Positions 1 to 9,192 of a stretch of 29,879 nt of DNA are shown here, one piece after another; position 1 is the first letter of the stretch; each line of letters begins with the position of its first letter. This DNA is from Ktedonobacter racemifer (GTDB lineage: Bacteria; Chloroflexota; DTOL01; JACQYG01), in contig DYIS01000004.1 of the NCBI GenBank assembly GCA_020723545.1, positions 1 to 29,879 on the forward strand, in the 5' to 3' direction. The notes below the pieces were generated by a model, which was not told where the DNA came from, did not search any database, and worked only from the letters and a program-made list of their open reading frames with translations. Made by a program: the position numbers and the translations under genes.

Positions 1-70
1 TCCCGACACCTGTCCCCAGCCATGGGACCACCCGGCGCTGGATAACCTAGCCCGCCGGAGGGAACGAGCA

Positions 71-1441
<1,371 letters not shown>

Positions 1442-1754
1442 CCACAACACTGCCGAAAACCCCTCCCTTCCTGTGGATAAATGCCCCTTTTCCGTGGATA
1501 TCTTACCCATTTTGTGGACATCTTGACACCTTTAGGGGCCCTTTTAAGCCGAGTGACCACCATCTCCGGACATCTGGCCAAAGAGCAACCTGTCTCCCAC
1601 CCAGGAAAGGGCCCTCGTCCACCACTTCAACGTTTCCACGTGCCTACTGCTACTACGGCTACCTCTTAACCTCAGCAACATCTACCAGGCTCATTCTAGT
1701 CTCCTTGACAGGGTTCATCCAAGGTGATATGTTAGACATGCCAGGCCAACCCTC
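1442..1754. other. Probable replication origin (oriC) region
   Basis: This 313-nt gap directly downstream of dnaA has no convincing gene. It holds one perfect DnaA box, TGTGGATAA (1472-1480), and two one- to two-mismatch boxes, CGTGGATAT (1493-1501) and TGTGGACAT (1513-1521). All three are in the same orientation and start 21 and 20 bp apart, about two helical turns. There is no strongly AT-rich unwinding element, so the melting site is uncertain. The 3' end of the gap holds the promoter of the next gene. The origin call rests on boxes plus position, not on strand-skew analysis. Confidence 0.72.
1705..1733 (+). promoter_or_regulatory. Sigma70-type promoter for the glycosidase-like gene
   Basis: TTGACA (1705-1710), a 17-bp spacer, then TATGTT (1728-1733). 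The -35 is perfect and the -10 matches at 4 of 6 positions. It would start transcription near 1740, just ahead of the gene beginning at 1755/1770. Confidence 0.6.
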
Positions 1755-3467
1755 TTGGAGAAATTGTCCGTGGCATTTCCTCGGGGAAACAATCACCGTC
1801 GAACGATCGCCTTTTTGGCAACTTTGCTGCTGCTCCTGCTGGCCAGCGGCATCGCTTTGCTGGCCTCGGGCCACCGGTCTTCCGGAAACAAGCAGGAGAT
1901 CAGGGCCCGGAGGATCCTGCCCAACACCGACGTGAACCCTTACGGGGCGAGCTTCTTCCTGACCCAGGAGGTGGAGGAGTGGAAGCTCAAGAAGACCTTG
2001 CAAATGGCCCAGGAGACCGGCATCGGCTGGGCCCGGCAGCAGTTTCCCTGGGTGGAGATAGAGCCTCAGAAGGGGAAATTCGTCGACGAACGGACGCAAA
2101 GATCCACCTGGGAGAAATTCGATCACATCGTGGAGCTCTGCGGCAGCTATGGGATAAGGGTGATCGCCCGCCTGGATGCGCCACCGGCGTGGGCCAGGAA
2201 CCAACCAGCCCTGGGAAGAGGGCCCCTGCGCGAACTATCTGACTTTGGTGATTTCGTGTATTCCTTTGTGAACCACTTCAAAGGCCGTATCCAGTATATC
2301 CAGCTTTGGAATGAGCCGAACCTGTGGTACGAGTGGGGCGATAATACGCCGGATGCCCGGCAGTACGTGGAGATGCTCAGGATCGGGTTTCAACGGGCCA
2401 AAGAAGCGGACCCCAATGTCTTCGTGGTCAGCGCACCCCTGGCTCAGACCCTGGAGCGTTCCCCTCGCTCCGTGCCCGACCTGGATTATCTGGAAGAGAT
2501 GTATCGAGAGGGGGCAAGGGAGTATTTCGACATCCTGGGGGCCAACGCCTTCGGCTTCGACCGGCCTCCGGACGACCCTCCCAGCCCGGATGCCTTGAAT
2601 TTTGCCCGGGTGGAATTGCTAAGGGAGATTATGGTGAGGAGCGGCGACGCCGACAAGCCGGTCTGGCTGGGTGAATACGGGTGGAACGCCTCGCCGGAGG
2701 GTTACCCACCCGAATGGTATATCTGGCGGCGGGTGAGCGAGGAACAGCAGGCCGAATATACGGCCAGGGGTATTCAGAAGGCCAGGGCGGAGTGGAACTG
2801 GGTGGGCGTGGTTAACATCTGGTACTTCCGCCAGGTGGGCCTCATACCGCCCGATCGATCTGAATACTATTTCCGCCTGGTGGATGTGGATTTCACCCCA
2901 CGCCTGGCCGCCCACGCCATCAAGAAAGATGCCAAATCCTTAAGCCTGGCCGGTCCGGGATATTACGAGGAGACAGCTTCGCCGGTGACGACGTCGGGGA
3001 GCTGGCAACGGCCGGTGGATGTCCATGCCAGCGGCGGGAGCTACCTGGCCACGAGCACCGCCGGGTCCAGCGTGGGGTTTTCGTTTTCCGGCGACACCTT
3101 GCGGCTGATAACGGCCAAGGGCCCCCAGGGAGGCACGCTGCAGGTAACGGTGGACGGGAGAGAGGCAAACGCCCTGCCCAGGGACAAGAAGGGCCGCGCC
3201 ATTCTGGACCTCTATAGCCCCATTCCTTCCTGGCAGGAGGGCGTGGTGGTGGCCCGAGGCCTGGGACCGGGGGAGCACAAGGCCCGCCTGACCGTCTCGG
3301 GCGACAGGAACCCGGCGGCCACCGGAAACGTGTGTGCCATCGATGCCCTGGAGGTCCAGGCCGGTGGGACGCCGGCCTGGTACTATTGGGCCTGGGGGCT
3401 GGTCCTGGCGGGGCTGGTCCTGGATGTGGGGCTCCTGTGGACATACCGGAAACGCCGGAGCACCTGA
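1755..3467 (+). CDS. Membrane-anchored glycoside-hydrolase-like TIM-barrel protein
   Basis: Predicted surface-exposed glycosidase-like protein of 570 residues. An N-terminal hydrophobic segment (about residues 18-37) is followed by a (beta/alpha)8 glycosidase-like domain. It has two candidate catalytic glutamates in the clan A pattern: E187 in LWNEPN (acid/base) and E307 in WLGEYGW (nucleophile). A beta-sandwich-like region (about 400-535) follows, then a C-terminal transmembrane helix ending in YRKRRST, so the enzyme domain probably sits outside the cell. The family resembles GH39/GH5-like cellulase-superfamily proteins; the substrate is unknown. The start is uncertain: TTG at 1755 is the longest reading, but GTG at 1770 has a GGAG nine bases upstream and lies beyond the predicted transcription start. 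The stop overlaps the next start (TGATG), so the two genes are translationally coupled. Confidence 0.8.
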   Translation: MEKLSVAFPRGNNHRRTIAFLATLLLLLLASGIALLASGHRSSGNKQEIRARRILPNTDVNPYGASFFLTQEVEEWKLKKTLQMAQETGIGWARQQFPWVEIEPQKGKFVDERTQRSTWEKFDHIVELCGSYGIRVIARLDAPPAWARNQPALGRGPLRELSDFGDFVYSFVNHFKGRIQYIQLWNEPNLWYEWGDNTPDARQYVEMLRIGFQRAKEADPNVFVVSAPLAQTLERSPRSVPDLDYLEEMYREGAREYFDILGANAFGFDRPPDDPPSPDALNFARVELLREIMVRSGDADKPVWLGEYGWNASPEGYPPEWYIWRRVSEEQQAEYTARGIQKARAEWNWVGVVNIWYFRQVGLIPPDRSEYYFRLVDVDFTPRLAAHAIKKDAKSLSLAGPGYYEETASPVTTSGSWQRPVDVHASGGSYLATSTAGSSVGFSFSGDTLRLITAKGPQGGTLQVTVDGREANALPRDKKGRAILDLYSPIPSWQEGVVVARGLGPGEHKARLTVSGDRNPAATGNVCAIDALEVQAGGTPAWYYWAWGLVLAGLVLDVGLLWTYRKRRST

Positions 3468-6139
3468 TGCCAAGAGGTGAGAGAAAAACCGCCCTCCTGG
3501 TCCTGGCCCTGCTGGCCGGCGCGCTGCTCATCACGTGGATATTGGGCGCGGTGGTGGCAGAGCACCGGGCCCGGACCCGAGGGGTAGGCAGCGGCTCAGG
3601 CCCGGCGCCGCGCCGCGAGGCCAACCTGTTTGGGGCCAACGTCTACTTGGATCAGGAGCGTTCCCGGGAGGAGCAGGAGCGCGTGCTGCGGCTGACCAGG
3701 GAGGCCGGGCTCTACTGGGTGCGCCAACGCTTCGCCTGGAAGGACATAGAGCCTTCTCCCGGGGAGTATTCCTGGGAGAAGTGGGATGCCATCGTGTACC
3801 TGGTCGGCCAATACGGCCTGGATCTCTTGGCGGTATTGGACACCTCTCCCACCTGGGCCCACAGCCGGGGCCCGGATACGTCTCCCCCCGATAGCCCCGG
3901 GGCCTTCGCCGATTTCGCCGGGCGCTTTGCCGAACGCTACCGAGGGCGGATCCTCCACTATCAGTTATGGGATGAGCCCAACATCTACCCTCACTGGGGG
4001 GAACGCTACGCCTCGCCCAGGGAATACCTGGAGCTGCTGAAGTTGGCTTACGCCAGGGTCAAGGCCGCCGATGGGCGCAATCGGGTGATCCTGGCCGGCC
4101 TGGCACCCACGGTCGAGCACAGCGAATGGAACCAGAGCGACGTGGACTACCTGGCCGAGTTGTACCGCCTGGGCGGCCGGAACTACTTCGACATCATCGC
4201 GGCAAAGCCCTACGGCTTCTGGACCGGGCCCGAGGATCGCCGGGTGGACCCGCGGATCTTGAACTTCTCCCGGGCGATACTGTTGCGGGAGACGGCGGTC
4301 AGGAACGGAGATGGCCAAAAGCCCATCTGGGCGGTGGAGTTCGGCTGGAACGCGTTGCCCGCAGCATGGCGCGGGCGACCATCGCCCTGGGGGTCGGATA
4401 GCGAGGAGCGACAGGCCCGACGCACCGCCCTGGCCATGGAGCGTGCCCGGGACGAATGGACCTGGCTGGGGGCCATGATGCTGCCGGGCCTGCACCTGCC
4501 GGGGGAGCCCGAGGACCCCCGGCAAGGGTTCGGGTTGGTGAATGGGGATTTCTCCCCTCGCCCGGCCTACCAGGCGGTGCAGGCCGTGGCCAGAGCCACC
4601 CAGGAGATGGCTGCCAGGCCCAGCGGGGTCAGCGAAAGCCAGCTACCGTATTACGGTGCGCTCTCGTTGCTAGCTGCAGCCCTGGCCCTCCTGTCGTGGC
4701 AATTGGTCCGGCAAGGGTCGCGCTTGCCGTGGGCTCGCTGGAGCGACTGGTACGTGAACCTGGGCCAGGGATGGGGAACGGCGCTCTTAGCGCTGGCTTT
4801 TCTTCTGTTTTACGGGCTCCCGTGGCCGCCCCTGAGCCTAGCTGCCCTGGTCTGGTTCGGGTATCTGGCCTATCTGCGGTTGGACCTGGCGCTCTACCTG
4901 ACGATCTTTTCCCTGCCATTTTACCTGTACCCCAAGACCTACGGCAGCATCGCCCTTTCCATACCTGAGATCACGGTGCTCTCGTGTAGCCTTTTGTGGC
5001 TCTGGAGGGGCCGGCGGACCATGGTCGGCCGCCTGCGCCACCCGGCGGCCGCGCTGAGGGGGCTCCTGTCAGCGATGAGACCCCGGGCCTTCCCCATGCT
5101 GGCCCTGGCATTCCTGGCCCTGGGGGTTCTCTCCCTGGGGGTCACCTCCAGCCTGCGCCTGAGCCTCCGGGAGCTGCGGGTGAACGTGCTGGAACCGGTG
5201 CTTTTGTACTTCCTCATGGTCAGCACCTGGCGAGAGGAGAGGCAGGTGGTCTCGGCAGTGAAGGCGTTGGTGGCTGGCGGGGCGGTGGTGGCGACGTACG
5301 GGCTATACCAGTGGCTCTTCACCGGGGACGTGATCACGGCCGAGGGGGTGCGGCGGATGCTGGCCACCTATCGCTCGCCCAATAACCTGGGGCTTTATCT
5401 GGAAAGGATAATCCCGTGGTCTCTGGCCCTGGCCTGGTCGGCCGGAAGGTGGCGGAAGATCTACCTTGGGGCACTGGGATCTCTGGGCCTGGCCCTGTTC
5501 CTGACCTTCTCGGTGGGCGCCTGGTTGGGGGCGGCCGGTGGCCTTTTTGCCGTGGGCCTGTTTCTTTTTAAAGGGAGGAAAGCCCTGGCCACCGTGCTGA
5601 TCCTGGGCCTCCTGGCAGGAGGCCTGGCGCTGCCCATCGTCAGGGTGGAGAGGGTGATCTCGCACCTGAGCTTCCGGCAAGAGACCACGACCTTTCTGAG
5701 GCTCCAGGTCTGGCAGGCGTCGGCGAACATGATCCGAGACCACCCACTGCTGGGCGTGGGGCTGGATGGCTTTTTGGAGCAGTACCGGACCAGGTACATC
5801 CGGCCCGAGGCCTGGAAGGAGCCGAATCTCTCCCATCCCCACAACCTGATCCTGGAGTTCTGGGTCAACCTTGGGGTGCCCGGAGTGGTGATCCTGGTCT
5901 TGTTCCTGTGGGGGTTCTACCGGCGGGCAAGCCATGTCTACCATGAGGTCCCCCCTGAGGGGGAGGGGCGGGCGATGCTCCTGGGCGCCATGGGCGCTAT
6001 GACCGCCGCGGTGGTCCACGGCCTAGTGGACCGTTTCTACTTCGGTGCCCCGGATCTGGCCTACGTCTTCTTTGTGACGCTGACGGTGGTGGAACTTTCG
6101 AGTTCCCGTAGGGCGCCGGAGACCGGGCCTCTCATCTAG
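3467..6139 (+). CDS. Glycosidase-like domain fused to an O-antigen ligase/polymerase-like membrane domain
   Basis: An 890-residue protein. A transmembrane helix (about residues 8-30) precedes a TIM-barrel glycosidase-like domain (about 50-385) related to that of the upstream gene, with E170 in LWDEPN and E291 in WAVEFGW as acid/base and nucleophile candidates. From about residue 395 to the end there are many hydrophobic segments. The last large loop contains RDHPLLGVGLDGF and SHPHNLILEFWVNLG, which is typical of the Wzy_C/O-antigen ligase superfamily. These enzymes transfer or polymerise lipid-linked glycans on the outer face of the membrane. The fusion suggests coupled trimming and ligation of one surface polysaccharide (inference). 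ATG at 3467 overlaps the previous stop by one base; the upstream in-frame extension lies inside the preceding gene and was discarded. Confidence 0.82.
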   Translation: MPRGERKTALLVLALLAGALLITWILGAVVAEHRARTRGVGSGSGPAPRREANLFGANVYLDQERSREEQERVLRLTREAGLYWVRQRFAWKDIEPSPGEYSWEKWDAIVYLVGQYGLDLLAVLDTSPTWAHSRGPDTSPPDSPGAFADFAGRFAERYRGRILHYQLWDEPNIYPHWGERYASPREYLELLKLAYARVKAADGRNRVILAGLAPTVEHSEWNQSDVDYLAELYRLGGRNYFDIIAAKPYGFWTGPEDRRVDPRILNFSRAILLRETAVRNGDGQKPIWAVEFGWNALPAAWRGRPSPWGSDSEERQARRTALAMERARDEWTWLGAMMLPGLHLPGEPEDPRQGFGLVNGDFSPRPAYQAVQAVARATQEMAARPSGVSESQLPYYGALSLLAAALALLSWQLVRQGSRLPWARWSDWYVNLGQGWGTALLALAFLLFYGLPWPPLSLAALVWFGYLAYLRLDLALYLTIFSLPFYLYPKTYGSIALSIPEITVLSCSLLWLWRGRRTMVGRLRHPAAALRGLLSAMRPRAFPMLALAFLALGVLSLGVTSSLRLSLRELRVNVLEPVLLYFLMVSTWREERQVVSAVKALVAGGAVVATYGLYQWLFTGDVITAEGVRRMLATYRSPNNLGLYLERIIPWSLALAWSAGRWRKIYLGALGSLGLALFLTFSVGAWLGAAGGLFAVGLFLFKGRKALATVLILGLLAGGLALPIVRVERVISHLSFRQETTTFLRLQVWQASANMIRDHPLLGVGLDGFLEQYRTRYIRPEAWKEPNLSHPHNLILEFWVNLGVPGVVILVLFLWGFYRRASHVYHEVPPEGEGRAMLLGAMGAMTAAVVHGLVDRFYFGAPDLAYVFFVTLTVVELSSSRRAPETGPLI

Positions 6140-6157
6140 ATTGCCTTGACAATGCTG

Positions 6158-6195
6158 AGCCGGGGGCAACCATCGCTACCGGGGCTTTTCTTTAC
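6158..6195 (+). terminator. Possible rho-independent terminator after the ligase fusion gene
   Basis: An imperfect stem (AGCC...GGCT extended by GG/CC across a two-base bulge) precedes TTTTCTTT. It lies between convergent genes, where a terminator is expected. The stem is bulged and the call is weak. Confidence 0.3.
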
Positions 6196-6239
6196 CACTA
6201 AAGGAGCCGAGAAGGTGGGGGACAGGTTGCGAAGGATGA

Positions 6240-6836
6240 TCAGGCCAGGTAGAAGGAGCGGGCGAAGTTGATAGCGATGCGGAAGAGCGGTTCAACTATT
6301 CCTTTCAGGGCAACGGTGGCCAAAAGCGCGGCAATCCCCCCGACCACGGCACCGCCCAGTATATCTGAGGGAAGGTGGACCCCGCAGTAGACCCTGGCAA
6401 ATGAGAAGAGCAAGGCGAGCAGAAGGAGCCCGGCGCCGGCGCGGCGATTGAATAGCCAAATGATCAGGGCGAAGGTAAAGGCCATGGCCGCAGGGTTGCT
6501 GGGGAACGAGGAATCGGTGGGCCGATAGTAGAGCAGGTTCACCGTCAAAGTGGCGAAGGGCCTGGGGCGGAAGTAGAGCCCGTTGTTGGCGGCGACGATA
6601 GCGGCGGACAGGCCCTGGGCCAGTATAGCGTAAAGCACTGCTCTTTGATTGGTCTTGCGCAGATGGGGATTGGCTCCGGAGAACCAGAGGGCCAGAAGCA
6701 CCAGGGACATGCTCACCGGGACAAAATACTCGTTGACCAGCAGCCGCATGAGGCCGTCCAGCCAGGGAGACCGGCCAACCAGTCCGTTAACCGCTTGGAA
6801 CAGGGCCCGGTCGAGCTCAGTTATCTCCGGGATCAT
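6240..6836 (-). CDS. PAP2-family membrane phosphatase (BcrC/undecaprenyl-PP phosphatase-like)
   Basis: A 198-residue multi-spanning protein of the type-2 phosphatidic acid phosphatase fold, which removes phosphate from lipid pyrophosphates such as undecaprenyl-PP. The family motifs are partly visible: RPRPF (motif 1) and a final ARVYCGVHLPSD with the catalytic His and Asp (motif 3). Motif 2, normally SFPSxH, reads SFPSNPAA, so the usual histidine is absent. Activity is therefore uncertain. The start is the ATG at 6836 (MIPEITELD), preceded on the minus strand by AGAGGAAAG; the longer upstream reading passes through an inverted repeat and is unlikely. It overlaps the 3' end of the upstream small membrane protein gene by 20 bases. 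A role in lipid-carrier recycling would fit the nearby glycan ligase. Confidence 0.8.
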   Translation of the reverse strand: MIPEITELDRALFQAVNGLVGRSPWLDGLMRLLVNEYFVPVSMSLVLLALWFSGANPHLRKTNQRAVLYAILAQGLSAAIVAANNGLYFRPRPFATLTVNLLYYRPTDSSFPSNPAAMAFTFALIIWLFNRRAGAGLLLLALLFSFARVYCGVHLPSDILGGAVVGGIAALLATVALKGIVEPLFRIAINFARSFYLA

Positions 6837-7386
6837 CGGTCTTTCCTCTCGCTTTCCTCGGCCTCCGGCCGCTAGCTCTGGTACACCTTCCAGGTGAAGC
6901 GAGGAAACACCTGGAAGGTGTACCAGGGAGAAGAGAGATCCACCACCCATACGCGAAAAGGCGCCTGGCCCGGGCGGCGGGGAGGCGCAGGGGGGCCCGA
7001 AGGAGCTGGAAATAGCTGACCCTTTTCAAGGCGTCCAGGCCAGCCGGCGGGGGACCGGGCGGGTTAGCCTGGGTCGGCGGGCGCGGGGACCGGGGTTGGC
7101 GGTTCACCAGCGAACTTAAGGCCAGGGTGATCGAGATGGCCAGGAGGCAGCTCAGGGAAAAGAAAAAGATGAGCTGTGTGCCCTCCAGGCCGGGCACGTT
7201 CCGGTCAGCGGAGGAGAAAAACCAGTAGTAGGAGACAGAAATGGTGAGAAGGCCGGCCAGGGAGGAGGCCCTGGACCTGGCCGGGAAGAAGAAGAGGCCC
7301 TGGAGGCCATAGCGAGCAGCCACCAGTTGCAGGGTACCCAGGGCGCTGAGGGTGACGAAGATCATGTAGGCAGGCTCGATTGGCAT
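6817..7386 (-). CDS. Small membrane protein of unknown function, 3' end through an inverted repeat
   Basis: Not recognised. The 189-residue reading has about three hydrophobic segments in its first 95 residues (near residues 5-30, 42-58 and 70-92), then a Pro-rich stretch and a basic tail. The ATG at 7386 has GGAGG a few bases upstream, and a consensus minus-strand promoter lies about 160 nt farther up. The last 40 or so residues are encoded across a perfect 19-bp inverted repeat (6878-6926) and look unlike a conserved protein tail. The original stop may have been lost by insertion of that repeat. It is probably cotranscribed with the PAP2 gene. Confidence 0.55.
   Translation of the reverse strand: MPIEPAYMIFVTLSALGTLQLVAARYGLQGLFFFPARSRASSLAGLLTISVSYYWFFSSADRNVPGLEGTQLIFFFSLSCLLAISITLALSSLVNRQPRSPRPPTQANPPGPPPAGLDALKRVSYFQLLRAPLRLPAARARRLFAYGWWISLLPGTPSRCFLASPGRCTRASGRRPRKARGKTDDPGDN
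6878..6926. repeat. Perfect 19-bp inverted repeat (REP-like hairpin)
   Basis: CTGGTACACCTTCCAGGTG at 6878-6896 is exactly mirrored by CACCTGGAAGGTGTACCAG at 6908-6926, with an 11-nt loop. No T-run follows on either strand, so it is not a classical terminator. The form suggests a dispersed palindromic element or an RNA hairpin between the small membrane protein and the PAP2 coding regions. Confidence 0.85.
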
Positions 7387-7416
7387 GGCACCTCCGGCGC
7401 AACGAGCTAGAAGCGC

Positions 7417-7484
7417 CCTTCTTTGCCAGTAAAGAAACTAGTCAAAATCGTGCTTGGTCTTGCCTTCTTTAGTGGCAAATAAAC
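7417..7484. repeat. Pair of related short palindromes in opposite orientation
   Basis: CTTTGCCAGTAAAG (7421-7434) and, on the other strand, ATTTGCCACTAAAG (7480-7467). Both match a short element also seen at 6190-6203, 10720-10732, 20956-20972 and 11201-11214. Together these two could pair into a stem of about 18 bp in the minus-strand leader. Confidence 0.55.
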
Positions 7485-7552
7485 TTACCGGCCGGACCTC
7501 TAGGGGCGATGAGTGCTCGGTGGTGGACGTCCGAGCGATGAGTTGCAGGTGG

Positions 7553-7581
7553 ATTATATTGCCAGGTACTGTGGCTGTCAA
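7553..7581 (-). promoter_or_regulatory. Consensus sigma70-type promoter, minus strand
   Basis: On the minus strand TTGACA (7581-7576), a 17-bp spacer and TATAAT (7558-7553): both hexamers perfect with ideal spacing. It points toward the small membrane protein/PAP2 pair and would give a leader of roughly 160 nt. Confidence 0.75.
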
Positions 7582-7611
7582 GGACAGGGGAAGGCCGCCC
7601 TGGGCGAAGCC

Positions 7612-7640
7612 TTGCCTTGGCAGTCGAAGTCCGATATAAT
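7612..7640 (+). promoter_or_regulatory. Sigma70-type promoter for the UspA-like gene
   Basis: TTGCCT (7612-7617), a 17-bp spacer and a perfect TATAAT (7635-7640). It points toward the gene starting at 7723, giving a leader of about 75 nt. Confidence 0.55.
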
Positions 7641-7722
7641 TGCCAGCAGAGGGTGGGAGTGATCCGGGATTTTTTATTAGAAACAGTGCCAGCCGCTTTG
7701 CCTTGGCGAAGGTAAGGTTATT

Positions 7723-8142
7723 ATGTACAAGCACATCTTGTGTGCCACACGAGGTGGGGAAAACTCGGAGAAGACCGAGGAGAGGGCTATCAGGCTAGCT
7801 CGGGAGAACCAGGCGGGCCTGACGTTTCTGTATGCGGTTGATCCAGCCTTCGCCCAGGACCCTCGGAACGAACCAGGCCCGATGAGTGAGCCGGAGGGCC
7901 CCCATTGGCTAGGCGAACTGGTGCTGGAGATGGCGGTGCGGGTGGCCGAGAGACAAGGGGTTCAGGCCCAGCAGGAACTGCGGCAGGGGGAGGTGTTTGG
8001 CGAGATCAAGGAGTATCTGGCCCATCACCCGGAGGTGGATCTCCTGATGATGGGCGCGCCGGTGGGCGAGGTGAAGAACCATTTCAGCGACTTCGTAGGT
8101 GAGGTGGTGGCCAGCGGCAGAGAGGTCCTGATCGTAGAGTGA
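7723..8142 (+). CDS. Universal stress protein (UspA) family protein
   Basis: A 139-residue single-domain protein of the UspA alpha/beta fold. It opens with MYKHILCATRGGENSEKTEERAI, written here as its start MYKHILCATRGG and the following helix, and ends with the strand EVLIVE. The central VDLLMMGAP strand fits the fold. The ATP-binding pattern of the family, G-x2-G-x9-G-(S/T), is altered: the sequence after MMGAP is VGEVKNHFSDFVGEV. ATP binding is therefore doubtful. UspA-domain proteins usually act in stress adaptation or as modules regulating transporters. The next short reading resembles a K+-transport regulatory domain, which would suit such a role, but that link is inference. Confidence 0.75.
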   Translation: MYKHILCATRGGENSEKTEERAIRLARENQAGLTFLYAVDPAFAQDPRNEPGPMSEPEGPHWLGELVLEMAVRVAERQGVQAQQELRQGEVFGEIKEYLAHHPEVDLLMMGAPVGEVKNHFSDFVGEVVASGREVLIVE

Positions 8143-8154
8143 TGAGGCCTGGGA

Positions 8155-8331
8155 ATGGAACTGGAGAAACGGCTGAGGAAGGTCGTCCTGGCGGTCCGGC
8201 GAAGCGATGGGTCCATGATCAATAATCCGAGCGCAGCGACGCAGTTGCAGCCAGGAGACAAGCTGATAGCCATTGGCACCAACAGCCAATTGAAGGCCCT
8301 GGCGCAAATGGTCAGGGTCACAAGGCCGTAG
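8155..8331 (+). pseudogene. Short RCK_C/TrkA_C-like fragment (possible truncated K+ channel/transporter subunit)
   Basis: A 58-codon reading from ATG 8155 to TAG 8331. Its product matches the second half of a TrkA_C (RCK_C) ligand-binding domain: LRKVVLAVRRSDGSMI, then ATQLQPGDKLIAIGT and a final QLKALAQMV. The pattern vRxDG...P...LqpGD.L.aiGt...l..l is typical of that domain in K+ channels and exchangers. The first half of the domain and any membrane or nucleotide-binding part are missing. It lies 12 nt after the UspA-like gene without a strong ribosome-binding site. It is either a decayed remnant or a small free-standing domain; I favour a remnant. Confidence 0.45.
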
Positions 8332-8349
8332 TGGGTGGGGAGGCGACGA

Positions 8350-9192
8350 TTGTCCGACCAGCGACCCATTGGGGTCTTCGACTCCGGGGTGGGCGGCCTC
8401 TCGGTGTGGCGGGAACTGGCGGCCCAACTTCCCCGGGAGAGCACGATCTACTTCGCCGACAGCGCCAATTGTCCATATGGCCCCCGGTCCAACCAGGAGA
8501 TCCAGGCCCTGGCCCAGGGCATCGCGGGCTTCCTGGCAGCGGAGGGGGCCAAGCTGATCGTGGTGGCCTGCAACACGGCGTCGGCGGCCAGCCTGGCTTA
8601 TCTTCGCTCCCTCTTCTCGGTGCCCATAGTGGGGATGGTGCCGGCGGTGAAGCCGGCGGCGGCGATGACGGCCAGCAAGCGCGTTGCGGTGATCGGCACC
8701 GCAGCCACCATCCAGGGACAGGTCTTCGCTGAGCTGGTGGAGCGTTTCGCTAACGGGGTGGAGGTGTACACAAAAGCGTGTCCCGGGCTGGTGCAGCAGG
8801 TGGAGAGGGGAGAACTGGAAGGTCCGGAGACACTCAGTCTCCTGCAGCGATACCTGGATCCGCTTCTGGCCCAGGGGATCGATACGCTGGTCCTGGGTTG
8901 TACACATTATCCCTTCTTGGAACCGGCCATTAGACGGGTGGTGGGACCTGATGTTATCATAATCGACCCCAGCCCTGCGGTGGCCAGGCAAACGGGAAGG
9001 GTTCTGGAGGAAAAAGGGTTGCAGGCCCATCTCGAAAGCCAGGCCGAGCATTTATTTTATACAACCGGCGACCCGAACCGTTTCCGTGAGATGATTCATA
9101 CCCTGCTCGGCATCTCTCCCGCGGTGCACCGGGCCGTGTGGCAGGGGCCTGGATTGAAACCGGTGGGCCCAACTGACTCGACAGACCATTGA
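8350..9192 (+). CDS. murI: Glutamate racemase
   Basis: Interconverts L- and D-glutamate for peptidoglycan. The 280-residue product shows all family landmarks in order: IGVFDSGVGGL near the N-terminus, FADSANCPYG, the first catalytic cysteine in VACNTASAAS, VIGTAATI, and the second catalytic cysteine in LGCTHYPFLEP. Length is normal. The TTG at 8350 is chosen because GGGGAGG (8337-8343) sits six bases upstream and the protein then begins MSDQRPIGVFDSG; a GTG at 8335 would add five residues but lies within the ribosome-binding site. It may be cotranscribed with the upstream UspA-like gene. The next gene has its own promoter at the stop codon. Confidence 0.95.
   Translation: MSDQRPIGVFDSGVGGLSVWRELAAQLPRESTIYFADSANCPYGPRSNQEIQALAQGIAGFLAAEGAKLIVVACNTASAASLAYLRSLFSVPIVGMVPAVKPAAAMTASKRVAVIGTAATIQGQVFAELVERFANGVEVYTKACPGLVQQVERGELEGPETLSLLQRYLDPLLAQGIDTLVLGCTHYPFLEPAIRRVVGPDVIIIDPSPAVARQTGRVLEEKGLQAHLESQAEHLFYTTGDPNRFREMIHTLLGISPAVHRAVWQGPGLKPVGPTDSTDH

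Larger units (their letters stand above)
7387..7722. other. Divergent intergenic region with two promoters and two palindromes
   Basis: A 336-nt gap between divergently transcribed genes. It contains a minus-strand and a plus-strand sigma70-type promoter (listed separately). It also holds two related imperfect palindromes at 7417-7438 and 7463-7484, in opposite orientation, so that as a pair they could form a longer stem in the minus-strand leader. Short readings across it look like artefacts. Confidence 0.6.

Noticed and set aside
1481..1669. 62-codon reading on the plus strand after dnaA
   Set aside because: It lies over the DnaA boxes, has no good ribosome-binding site and shows no protein-like pattern; the region is better read as an origin.
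7909..9051. Long minus-strand reading of 380 codons opposite the UspA-like gene and murI
   Set aside because: It is antisense to two well-supported genes, and its His/Arg/Gln/Leu-rich content is typical of shadow frames in GC-rich DNA.
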